Source: Curtobacterium sp. MCBA15_009 (lineage in GTDB: Bacteria > Actinomycetota > Actinomycetes > Actinomycetales > Microbacteriaceae). Taken from it: DNA of 64,000 nt. Below the pieces are notes generated by a model. It was not told where the DNA came from. It did no database searches and saw only the letters and a list, made by a program, of their open reading frames with translations. This document shows positions 42,651 to 52,412 of this stretch, one piece after another; position 1 is the stretch's first letter, and the number at the start of each line of letters is the position of its first letter. The position numbers and the translations under genes are program-made. The stretch is taken from positions 21,167 through 85,166 of the forward strand of contig NZ_MJGO01000040.1 of assembly GCF_001864895.1 (NCBI RefSeq), read 5' to 3'.

Positions 42651-44546
42651 GTGCGCATCAGGACCGCCATCGCATCGATCGGGACGGTGCTCGCCGTCAC
42701 CGCCGGACTGCTCGTCGCCACACCGGCCGCGCCGGCGTCGGCCGCGGCACCGACGACCGGACGGTTCACGCCCGTGGCACCCGCACGGGCATGGTCCGGC
42801 ACCGCCACGAAGACGGCGACGACCGTCACCCTCGGCGGGCGGAACGGGATCCCGGCGACCGCCACCGCCGTGGTGCTCACGGCGACGGTGACCGCTCCGA
42901 CCGCGGCCGGGTACGTCAGCGTCGCACCCGCGGGCAGCACCGCGAGCCCCGCGATCCAGAACTTCGCGAAGGCGCAGCCGATCTCCGGCACGACCACCGT
43001 CGGGCTCACCTCGGGCAAGGCCCAGGTGCGGGTCTCGGCCGGCAAGGCCACCGTCGCGCTCGACGTCGCCGGCTGGTACGGCACGAGCGCCTCCGGGTCG
43101 ACCTACACGCCGCTCGCCCCGTCGAAGGTGCTCGACGGCACCGTGCGGACCACCGCGACCCGCGTGGTCGTCGCGGGCCGGGCCGGGGTCCCCACCAACG
43201 CCACCGCGGTCGTGCTGCAGGCCGACGTGTCGCGTCCGGCGACGTCCGGCCGCCTGCGGATCACCCCGAGCGGCAACGACGCCGGCGTCGTGTCCGTCAT
43301 GTACTCGAAGGGCGTCACGGTCGCGAACACCACGACCGTCCGCCTCTCCGGCGGGGCGGTGCAGGCGCGGGTGTCCTCCGGGTCCGCGCGCGTCCTCGCC
43401 GACGTCGTCGGGTACTACGCCCCGGTCAGCACCGGCTCAGTGTTCGTGTCCACCCACCCCGTCCGCGCGGCCACCGTGGCCGCCGGCACGACCGCGAAGA
43501 CGATCACCGTCGCCGGCACCGCCGGGGTCCCCCGGAACGCCACCGCCGCCGTGATCAACGCGAAGGTGGGCAAGGGGACCGTCGGCGGTTCGCTCCGCGT
43601 CGTCGGCGCTGGTCTGGCGTCGAGCGTCCCGACACAGGTCTACGCGAAGGGCCAGACCATCGGCAACGCCCTCATCGCGCCGCTCGCGTCCGGGGGCCGG
43701 GTGCAGGCCAAGGTGTCGGCCGGCTCGGCGACCGTGTACGTCGACGTGGTGGGGTACTTCCTGGACGGGTCGAGCGGTTCCGGCACCGGGGTCGACGTGT
43801 CGTACCCGCAGTGCGGCAAGAGCGTGCCGACGGACCAGTCGTTCGGCATCGTCGGGGTGAACGGGGATTTGGGGAACACCTCGAACACGTGTTTCCAGCA
43901 GCAGCTCGGCTGGGCTGCGTCCTCGATCGGGGGCACGAAGCAACCCAAGGCACAGCTCTACGTGCTCGCAGCGAATCCGGGAGCCTTCGGCTCCAATTCC
44001 GATCCTCAGGAACCTGGATCCAAGGAATGGCCCACTTCGAACACCTACCCCGCCGGTGTCCAGGTACCGAATCCCCTGGGCACATGTGTCAAGACATCAA
44101 CCACTAAGCCAGTGACCACCGCAGCATGCTCGTACATGTACGGGTACATGCGCGCCTTCGACGACGTCAAGAAGTACGGTCCGTCAAACCCTGCCTCCTA
44201 CCGTTGGTGGATCGATGTCGAAACGGGCCTGTCGTGGCAGATCAAGACGTCGCTGAATCAAGCGTCACTCCAGGGAATGGTCGACGGACTCAAGGCCGCT
44301 GGGGTGACTTCGGCGGGGGTGTACTCAACTGGGTACCAGTTCAGTCAGATCATGGGAGACATCCCGGCGACAAGTGCCCTGAGGAAGCAGAGGCTGCCCA
44401 GCTGGATCGCCATTGGCGACGGAAGGCTCGATCAGGCCCAAGCCGCCTGTTCCTCGAGAGCACTCCTGGACGGACCAGTTCTCATGACGCAGTACGTCAC
44501 CCCGTTCGGCTCGTCGAAGATCGACCGTGACTGGTCCTGCTCCTGA
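42651..44546 (+). CDS. secreted repeat protein with GH25-like domain
   Basis: 631 residues. Signal peptide 1-31 (ending ASAAA). Three similar beta-rich repeats of about 110-120 residues follow (approx. 37-147, 150-265, 268-375), each with a GIPATATAVVLTATV-like strand and ending DVAGWY, DVVGYY or DVVGYF. From about 383 a glycoside-hydrolase-like domain (GVDVSYPQCG, YRWWIDVETGLSW, GVYSTGYQF, WIAIGDG, QYVTP) resembles the GH25/DUF1906 fold and could cleave peptidoglycan. Base composition and codon use shift sharply inside this last domain (about 43860-44540 is visibly lower in GC). GTG has GGGGGAG four bases upstream and TAGACT at 42608. Confidence 0.78.
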   Translation: MRIRTAIASIGTVLAVTAGLLVATPAAPASAAAPTTGRFTPVAPARAWSGTATKTATTVTLGGRNGIPATATAVVLTATVTAPTAAGYVSVAPAGSTASPAIQNFAKAQPISGTTTVGLTSGKAQVRVSAGKATVALDVAGWYGTSASGSTYTPLAPSKVLDGTVRTTATRVVVAGRAGVPTNATAVVLQADVSRPATSGRLRITPSGNDAGVVSVMYSKGVTVANTTTVRLSGGAVQARVSSGSARVLADVVGYYAPVSTGSVFVSTHPVRAATVAAGTTAKTITVAGTAGVPRNATAAVINAKVGKGTVGGSLRVVGAGLASSVPTQVYAKGQTIGNALIAPLASGGRVQAKVSAGSATVYVDVVGYFLDGSSGSGTGVDVSYPQCGKSVPTDQSFGIVGVNGDLGNTSNTCFQQQLGWAASSIGGTKQPKAQLYVLAANPGAFGSNSDPQEPGSKEWPTSNTYPAGVQVPNPLGTCVKTSTTKPVTTAACSYMYGYMRAFDDVKKYGPSNPASYRWWIDVETGLSWQIKTSLNQASLQGMVDGLKAAGVTSAGVYSTGYQFSQIMGDIPATSALRKQRLPSWIAIGDGRLDQAQAACSSRALLDGPVLMTQYVTPFGSSKIDRDWSCS

Positions 44547-44586
44547 CCAGGGCGCGGCGTGACGGCCGCTCCGCGGTGACGCCGCC

Positions 44587-45903
44587 GTGACCCCGTCACG
44601 CGGACCGGTGACGGCACGCTTCAGCGTGCCGGACACCACCGCGCCCTCGCCGTCCGAGCAGGACCGGGACCGTTCGTCCCGGGCGCGCTTCGCCCCGCTC
44701 GCGAACCAGACCGTCATCGCCGGGCTCACCGTCGTCGCCGCTGTGAGCAGCGTCCTGCTGCCCTGGCTCGAGGTCACGAACGGCCCCGCCATGTGGAGCG
44801 GGGTCGTGCTCGCGCTCCTCGGCCTGGCCGCCACCGCCCTGATCGTGTGCCGCCCGGCGCTGCTCGCCGTGGAGCTGCTCGTCCCTGCGCTCGACTTCGT
44901 CGCGATCGGTCTGCTCCGCTTCGGCACCGGTGACGCACGGTCGGTGTTCCTCGCCGCGATCCTGCTCCCGCTCATCTGGATCGCCGCGCGACCGGGGCGC
45001 CGGCACATCGTGTACCCGCTCGCGGGCACCGCGGTGACGTTCCTGCTGCCGATCGTCCTCGATCCCGGCGACATCCTGGCGAGCGAACTCGTCCGCCTGG
45101 TCTTCGTGCTGCTGGTCTTCGCCGCGGTCGCCGGCGTGACGAACGAACTCGCCCGTCAGGCCGCCCTCCGCCTCAGGACCGCGCAGCAGCTGCGCCGCAT
45201 CGCCGAGAGCGAGATCGGTCAGGCCGCACGCGTGCAACGGGCGCTCCTGCCCGGGTCGGACGTGGGCATCCCCGCGGAGTTCACCGTGCGGGGCGTCTGC
45301 CTGCCGGCGCGGTCCGTCGGCGGCGACTTCTACGACTGGTTCCCGACGTCCGACGGCGCGGCCTTCACGCTGGGCGACGTGATGGGCAAGGGGGCCGGTG
45401 CCGGCATGATCGCCGCGGTGGTCCGGTCGGTGATGCGCACGAGCGTGGACGCGGCCGACCCCGCGGCGTCGGTGGCGGCGGCATCGGGCGCGCTCAGCAC
45501 CGACACGGGTGACGCGTCGACGGACCAGTTCACGACGTGCTTCCACCTCCGGGTGGCCGCGGACGGTTCCGCGCGGTGGGCCGACGCCGGGCACGGGCTC
45601 AACCTGCTGCTCCGGCGGGCGGGCGGCAGCGAGTGGTTGCGGTCCGGGGACCTGCCCATCGGCGTCGACACCGCCTGGACCTCGGCGCGCACGGCGCTCC
45701 TGCCCGGTGACGTCGTCGTGAGCGTCAGCGACGGGGTGCTCGACCTGTTCGGTGGCGACGTCGACGCGCTCGAGGCCTTCCGCGCCTTCGCGACCGCGCA
45801 CCCCGAGCCGGACGACCTCGTCACCGGGATCGGCGCACTCGGCGACGACGTCGAGCACGACGACGACGTCACCGTGCTCGCGGTCCGCTACGACGGGCGC
45901 TGA
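44587..45903 (+). CDS. membrane PP2C/SpoIIE-type phosphatase (RsbU-like)
   Basis: 438 residues. Five or six TM helices at about 40-175, a short linker helix (LRTAQQLRRIAESEIGQAARVQRALLPG, 195-225, the N-terminal signature of RsbU-type phosphatases) and a SpoIIE phosphatase domain 225-436 with metal Asp motifs VGGDFYDWF and GDVMGKGAGA, and WADAGHGLNLLL, VSDGVLD and DDDVTVLAVRY. It would dephosphorylate an anti-anti-sigma factor in response to a membrane signal; no such partner is adjacent. GTG 44587 is the only start that keeps the whole TM domain. Confidence 0.85.
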   Translation: MTPSRGPVTARFSVPDTTAPSPSEQDRDRSSRARFAPLANQTVIAGLTVVAAVSSVLLPWLEVTNGPAMWSGVVLALLGLAATALIVCRPALLAVELLVPALDFVAIGLLRFGTGDARSVFLAAILLPLIWIAARPGRRHIVYPLAGTAVTFLLPIVLDPGDILASELVRLVFVLLVFAAVAGVTNELARQAALRLRTAQQLRRIAESEIGQAARVQRALLPGSDVGIPAEFTVRGVCLPARSVGGDFYDWFPTSDGAAFTLGDVMGKGAGAGMIAAVVRSVMRTSVDAADPAASVAAASGALSTDTGDASTDQFTTCFHLRVAADGSARWADAGHGLNLLLRRAGGSEWLRSGDLPIGVDTAWTSARTALLPGDVVVSVSDGVLDLFGGDVDALEAFRAFATAHPEPDDLVTGIGALGDDVEHDDDVTVLAVRYDGR

Positions 45904-45931
45904 CCCTCGGGACGGCGGAGACCGACCGTGG

Positions 45932-46315
45932 TCAGCTCGCGAAGCTGTCCGTCAGGACACCCGCCTGCGTGAACGTGGCGTGGATCGCGTTGGCGGCCTG
46001 CTCGAACGCGCGGTTGCCGCGGGAGATGCCGAGCGCGCCGCCCTTCAGCGCCGACTTGCCGGACCCGCGGAGCAGGCGGGCGACGGTCCGGCCGTCCGGC
46101 GCCACCATGATCTGCACGTCGAGACGGGTGTGGAAGGTGCGGTCGTTCGCCATGCCGCCGATGAGCAGCGTGAGGCCCATGCTGCCCCGGGTCGCGCGGA
46201 GTGCGCCCTGCTCGCCGTCGTCGACGGTGTAGCCCTCGTTCGTGAGGGCGGTGCGCACCTGCGCCCGAGCGGTCTCGGGGTCGGTGGCGACGAAGAAGTC
46301 GTGGCTCTCGGGCAT
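45932..46315 (-). CDS. hypothetical protein, 127 residues
   Basis: Soluble alpha/beta protein with PETARAQVRTALTNEGYTVDDGEQGALRATRGSMG, a pattern seen in small actinobacterial proteins that compare a residue's transformed value with an intact 'variant' fold (similar to DUF3568-like). Family not certain. ATG 46315 has GGAAGGA about nine bases upstream. Converges with the phosphatase gene 28 bases away. Gly-rich centre (SALKGGALGISRGNRAFEQ) is probably membrane-proximal or nucleotide-binding; unproven. Confidence 0.6.
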   Translation of the reverse strand: MPESHDFFVATDPETARAQVRTALTNEGYTVDDGEQGALRATRGSMGLTLLIGGMANDRTFHTRLDVQIMVAPDGRTVARLLRGSGKSALKGGALGISRGNRAFEQAANAIHATFTQAGVLTDSFAS

Positions 46316-46424
46316 GTGTTGTGGTCCTTCCGGAGGCTGCAGTCCGCACGCGGAGGACACGTGCCCCCCGCACACGATCATGCACTGTCCGGGCGTCGGG
46401 TGCGTCGCCTACGCTGGACGGGTC

Positions 46425-47462
46425 ATGACTGCCTCGATGAACCGCCGCGCCCTCTTCTCCCTCGCCGGCGTCGCCGGGATCGGACTCGCGGTCGCCGCGT
46501 GCTCGTCGGGCGGTGACGGCGACGACACGGGCGGTGGGCGGAGCTCCGACGGGTCGAAGCGCCCGACGAAGGCGGCCTCGCCGACGGCGAAGACCCTCAG
46601 CCCGGCCCAGGTGCCACTGGCCGGCGGCGTGACCGTCACGGTCACGGGATCCGGCCTCGCGGCCGTCAAGGGCGTCACGGTCGGCGGTGTCGCGGCACGC
46701 GACGTGCAGGCATCGGCGACGACGGTGACCTTCACCGCCCCCCACCAGGCCATGTACACGGCGGGGGACGCCGACGTCGCCCTGTTCACCGACACGGTCG
46801 AGCCGAGCCCCTCGGCGAACCGGTCCTCGGACGGCAACGGCAGCGCGGCCAACGACGGCCAGACGGGAGCGACGCAGGACGGCGCCACCGCCACCCCGAC
46901 GCCGACCGCCGCACCGGTCCCGGACGCATCGGACGCCGTCGCCACCACGTCACTGGCGTACGCGGCGCTGACCGACGTCGACCGGCAGCTCGCCTACGCG
47001 ATGCGGTACTGGGAGGACTACAACCTCACGGAGTACGGCACGATGAACCCGATCGGCGGCGACTGCGCGAACTACGTCAGCCAGACCCTCATCGCCCGCG
47101 GCTGGGAACAGCGGTCGGACTGGTACAACCGGGCCGCCGGGGCCGAGCACTCGGCCACCTGGACCTACTGCCCGACGATGGACCCGTGGCTCTCGGCCAA
47201 CGCCGCCGAGTTCGGACTGACGCGCCGCTCGCTGGACGAACGCGACAAGGTCAAGGTCGGCGACATCGTGTTCTACGACTGGAACGACAACGACTCGCCG
47301 GACCACACGACGATCGTGTCCGAGGTCTTCACCGAGCCCGACGGCACCATCCGCATCAAGTCGGCGAGCCACAACCAGGACGGCCCGTACCGCGACCTCG
47401 ACGAGATGATCACCGTGCAGCACCCCGGCGGCACGGCCTGGTTCCACACGTTCGACGCGTAG
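46425..47462 (+). CDS. secreted amidase-domain (Amidase_6) lipoprotein
   Basis: 345 residues. Starts with NRRALFSLAGVAGIGLAVAACSSGG, a double-Arg signal with lipobox AAC, so Tat export and lipidation are likely. An IPT/TIG-like beta domain covers 55-130, an Asp/Thr/Pro linker 130-180, and the Amidase_6 (NlpC/P60-like, putative) domain 185-345: GGDCANYVSQTLIARGW has the catalytic Cys, DHTTIVSEV the His, KSASHNQDG the Asn/His. Probably a wall amidase. TACGCT nine bases before ATG 46425. Confidence 0.85.
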   Translation: MTASMNRRALFSLAGVAGIGLAVAACSSGGDGDDTGGGRSSDGSKRPTKAASPTAKTLSPAQVPLAGGVTVTVTGSGLAAVKGVTVGGVAARDVQASATTVTFTAPHQAMYTAGDADVALFTDTVEPSPSANRSSDGNGSAANDGQTGATQDGATATPTPTAAPVPDASDAVATTSLAYAALTDVDRQLAYAMRYWEDYNLTEYGTMNPIGGDCANYVSQTLIARGWEQRSDWYNRAAGAEHSATWTYCPTMDPWLSANAAEFGLTRRSLDERDKVKVGDIVFYDWNDNDSPDHTTIVSEVFTEPDGTIRIKSASHNQDGPYRDLDEMITVQHPGGTAWFHTFDA

Positions 47463-47501
47463 GGCGCCGCAGCCGCCGCACCGTCGCAGCCAACGCACCA
47501 C

Positions 47502-48731
47502 TCACGGGTACCCGAGGAACCACAGCAGCACGATCGCCACCGGCTGCAGGCACACCCCCACGACCAGCCACGTCACCGCCCGCCGCCGCGTCCGGACGAA
47601 CACGTCCGACCCGAGCAGCGGCGCCGTCGGCATGAGCAGCCGCGGCAGCGACTGCTGCGGCAGGAACACCGCGAACAGGTACAGCACGTAGGACCCGGTG
47701 AACGCGAACACGTCGACGCCGAGCGCCCGGACGTCCCGGCGCCGGAAGAACCACACCGCCCCGGCCACCACCGCCAGGACGAGCACGACACCGAGCGGAC
47801 CGAGCCACGTCGTCGCCATCGTGAACCACGGCGTCAGCGGGGCGAAGTGCTGCCGGCCGACGAAGCCCACCCACCACGACAGCTCGGTCTCGAGGTACGC
47901 CTCCGGCCTCCCGGTCACCGCCGACGCGACGACCGGCCACGCGAGTCCCGCCGCCGCCACGACCAGCCCCGAGGCCACGATCACCGACCGCTCCCGCCAC
48001 GGGAACACCGCCGCCACCCGCCCGGTCCGGTGCGCCTCGACCCACCGGACGACCAGGTGCACGGCGAGGGCCACCGCGAGCGCGAGGACCCCCGGTTTCG
48101 TGAAGGCGGCCACCACGCCGAGCGGCGCGACGAGCCAGTACCGTCGTCGCACGAGCGCCAGCAGCGCCCCGAAGAGCAGCACGAGCAGCAGGCTCTCGGC
48201 GTAGGCCACCTGCAGCAGGAACCCCGTCGGCCCGAAGGCGAAGAGCGCCGTCGCCCACCGCGCACGCCGCTCGTCGCCGACCGCGAGCACCAGGCGGTAG
48301 AGCAGCACGCACGCCCCGGCTCCCGCTGCGGTGGCGACGAGGACGGCGACCACCCAGAACGACCCGCCGGTCACCGTCATCAGCGCACGCACGACCGCCG
48401 GGAACACCGGCAGGAACGCCCAGGCGTTCGGTGCCACGTGCCCGGCTCCGTCCAGGGGCAGCGTCGTCGGGTACCCGTGCTCCGCGATGGTCCGGTAGAA
48501 GGACGCATCCCACGACCCGGAGAACGTGAAGAACGAGGGGTCCCGCCGGTACGAGGCGAACGGCCAGCCGTTCGCGGTCGCGAGCAGGTACACCGCCGCG
48601 AGCAGCGTGGTGCTCACCACCCGCGAGCCGAGCCACAGCAGCAGCGGTGCGCGCCACGCGTGGTGCCGTCCGGTCAGCAGACGGTGCGCCCCCGGCCGGG
48701 AGGCCCGGCTCGTCTCCGCCACGCTCGTCAC
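47502..48731 (-). CDS. GT-C mannosyltransferase, PIG-V-like
   Basis: Polytopic membrane protein (409 residues, about ten TMs). SGSWDASFYRTIAEHGYP near residues 65-83 carries the Asp/Glu of GT-C transferases that use a polyprenyl-phosphate sugar, and AFLPVFPAVVRALMTVTGG follows, as in PIG-V/GPI mannosyltransferase-like proteins of actinobacteria. It probably adds mannose to an envelope glycan or lipid. GTG 48731 (preceded by GGGAGGA) is chosen; the frame continues upstream to 48938, but only through the 48-bp tandem repeats, which encode Arg/Pro-rich filler. Confidence 0.83.
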   Translation of the reverse strand: MTSVAETSRASRPGAHRLLTGRHHAWRAPLLLWLGSRVVSTTLLAAVYLLATANGWPFASYRRDPSFFTFSGSWDASFYRTIAEHGYPTTLPLDGAGHVAPNAWAFLPVFPAVVRALMTVTGGSFWVVAVLVATAAGAGACVLLYRLVLAVGDERRARWATALFAFGPTGFLLQVAYAESLLLVLLFGALLALVRRRYWLVAPLGVVAAFTKPGVLALAVALAVHLVVRWVEAHRTGRVAAVFPWRERSVIVASGLVVAAAGLAWPVVASAVTGRPEAYLETELSWWVGFVGRQHFAPLTPWFTMATTWLGPLGVVLVLAVVAGAVWFFRRRDVRALGVDVFAFTGSYVLYLFAVFLPQQSLPRLLMPTAPLLGSDVFVRTRRRAVTWLVVGVCLQPVAIVLLWFLGYP

Positions 48732-48770
48732 CCGTCCGATCCTCCCAGACCACGGCAGCTGCCCCGCACC

Positions 48771-48912
48771 CGGTCGAGCGCCGGGCCGGACACGGGACCG
48801 TGGGTCGACCTGCTCGCGCGGTCGAGCGCCGGGCCCGACGCCGGACCGCGCAGCGACCTGCTCGCGGTCACGCACCGGGCCGGACACCGGACCGTGCGTC
48901 GACCTGCTCGGC
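48771..48912. repeat. 48-bp tandem repeat, three copies
   Basis: Copies start at 48771, 48819 and 48867. Each has CGAGCGCCGGGCC or CGCACCGGGCC, then GACCTGCTCG. The first two are 85-90% alike; the third is more diverged. They lie between the mannosyltransferase start and the GH2 stop. They stay open in a frame that runs into the mannosyltransferase. Confidence 0.8.
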
Positions 48913-48983
48913 TCGGGAGCGGCGGTGGGCGCGTCCATCTGCCGGACGCGACCACCGCTGCGTACCGGGGGCGGGCCTCCCGG

Positions 48984-50846
<1,863 letters not shown>

Positions 50847-50863
50847 GGATCAATGCTCCCGTG

Positions 50864-50900
50864 GTTGTACATCGTTGTAAAGGGTGCGGCAACGATTGCC
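50864..50900 (-). promoter_or_regulatory. GH2 promoter with LacI-type operators
   Basis: On the minus strand TTGCCG (50892-50887), 17 bases, TACAAC (50869-50864). Two near-palindromes overlap it: GGCAACGATTGCC (50888-50900, over the -35) and TACATCGTTGTA (50868-50879). Both share CAACGAT, like LacI-family operators. A sugar-responsive repressor is expected elsewhere in the genome; none lies in this window. Confidence 0.55.
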
Positions 50901-51005
50901 GCCCGAGCGCCGGAACACGCGCCGGACCTCCACCGGGCGCGGGCCGCTGCGCCGCGCGGACGCGTACCGGAGTGCCGCCCAGCCGCACGCCGCACGCCGC
51001 ACGCC

Positions 51006-51033
51006 GCACCGTCGTGGTCGACCACGACGGTGC
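51006..51033. terminator. perfect 14-bp palindrome
   Basis: GCACCGTCGTGGTC and its complement meet with no loop. Just before it GCCGCAC is repeated four times (50982-51009). It follows the minus-strand MaoC gene. Confidence 0.55.
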
Positions 51034-51071
51034 GCGCAGTGGACGCGGCCGCCGAAGACGACGGTGCACCG

Positions 51072-51527
51072 TCAGGCGATCGCGGCGTCCCGCGTCAGGA
51101 CCATCACGTCCATGCGCCCCTGCTGCACGACGACCCCGTGCTGGTTCCGCAGCGTGACGGTCCGCTCCACGATGCCGGTCTTCCCGGAACTCGTCGCCCG
51201 CGTCGACAGGATCTCGACCTCGCAGGTCACCGTGTCCCCGATGAACACCGGCTCGGCGAACCGCCACTGGTCGATCCCGAGCAGTGCCACGGCGGACCCC
51301 TCGAACACCCCGGTCCGGGCGATGAGCCCGAGGCAGAGCGAGGTCCCGAGCAGCCCGTGCACGATCCGCTGGCCGTACCGGGTCCGCCCGGCGAACTCGA
51401 CGTCGGTGTGCACCTGGTTGTTGTCGTTCGTCCACGAGGCGAAGGACACCACGTCCGCCTCGGTGATGGTGCGTCCCGGCGTCGTGAAGGTCTGACCGGC
51501 TGCGAGGTCCTCGAGGTAGTGCGGCAT
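51072..51527 (-). CDS. MaoC-like dehydratase (hot-dog fold)
   Basis: 151 residues. The MaoC motif SWTNDNNQVHTDVEFA (around 31-46) carries Asp and His of the hydratase site; RTRYGQRIVHGLLGTSLCLG is the second conserved part. Acts on an enoyl thioester. ATG 51527 is chosen over an upstream Arg-rich extension. Flanked by a GH2 gene and a CYTH-like gene of unrelated role. Confidence 0.9.
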   Translation of the reverse strand: MPHYLEDLAAGQTFTTPGRTITEADVVSFASWTNDNNQVHTDVEFAGRTRYGQRIVHGLLGTSLCLGLIARTGVFEGSAVALLGIDQWRFAEPVFIGDTVTCEVEILSTRATSSGKTGIVERTVTLRNQHGVVVQQGRMDVMVLTRDAAIA

Positions 51528-51650
51528 GCCCCGATCCTCGCAGAACCGGGCACGGCGTCCGCGGGGCACGTCGCACCCGGGAGCGGACCACGACCGCCCC
51601 GAGCCACCGCGTCCACCCCGTCCACCACGACCGCGCGCTCTGCGATCCGT

Positions 51651-52268
51651 TCACCGCTGCGGCGCTCCGGACGCGTCCGACGGCGGTGTGCTCGACGGGG
51701 GAGCCCCGGCGGCGTCCGTCAGGAGCGCCTCGACCCTGCGTTCGAGCCCGTCGCCACGGTGGACGGCGTCGCGGTGGTCGTCGGCGAGTGTCCACCACCT
51801 CCCGTGGGGCGGTTCGGCACCGGTCTCCCCGAAGGCCGACGTCCAGCCCGCGACGTCCATCCGAACGTCCCCCACCTCGACCCCGAGGTCGCCGTCGTCG
51901 GCGTACACCGTCACGAGCACCGTCCTGACCCGCCGGACCCACAACGGCTCGATCGGCCGCCCGCACAGGACGGCTTCGACCGCCGCACGCGGCGGTTCGT
52001 CCTGGTCGCCGCCGACCCGCTCGGGCCCCTCGCCGCGGTCGACGGTCCACACGCCGCCGTCGTCGTCCGAGCTGGCGAACTCGATGCCCGCGCTCGCGAG
52101 CACCTTGTCGGGGCTGTCCCACACGACGTCGTACAGGACGGACGCGTCGTGCCGGGTCACACGCCTGCCGACGCCGTCGAACGTGGGCAGTTCGCGGTCG
52201 TCGTCGATGCACCAGAGCAGACGCGGCGCGGTGCAGGGAGGGTCGTTCGTCTCGGTTCGGCTCGTCAT
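51651..52268 (-). CDS. hypothetical protein, CYTH-like
   Basis: 205 residues. The N-half has spacing reminiscent of CYTH/triphosphate-tunnel proteins: VLYDVVWDSPDKVLASAGIEF (compare YYDTPDLRLLxAGVxLR), though the usual ExExK start and several basic tunnel residues are not visible. The C-half is Asp/Arg rich and ends in a Pro/Ser tail. Divergent from the maltokinase gene. The family link is tentative; treat as unknown. Confidence 0.5.
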   Translation of the reverse strand: MTSRTETNDPPCTAPRLLWCIDDDRELPTFDGVGRRVTRHDASVLYDVVWDSPDKVLASAGIEFASSDDDGGVWTVDRGEGPERVGGDQDEPPRAAVEAVLCGRPIEPLWVRRVRTVLVTVYADDGDLGVEVGDVRMDVAGWTSAFGETGAEPPHGRWWTLADDHRDAVHRGDGLERRVEALLTDAAGAPPSSTPPSDASGAPQR

Positions 52269-52412
52269 GCGGCAAGTGTGATCCGGGGGCGTGCAGCCCT
52301 CGGCTCCGCGAGAGCATCCTGTGGACGGTGCCGCCGGCTCACTGGCCTGTGGAGGAGCACCACCGGCGCGGACTCGGCACCTCGACAGCCCTCGGCGCGT
52401 ACCTTCCGCTGC

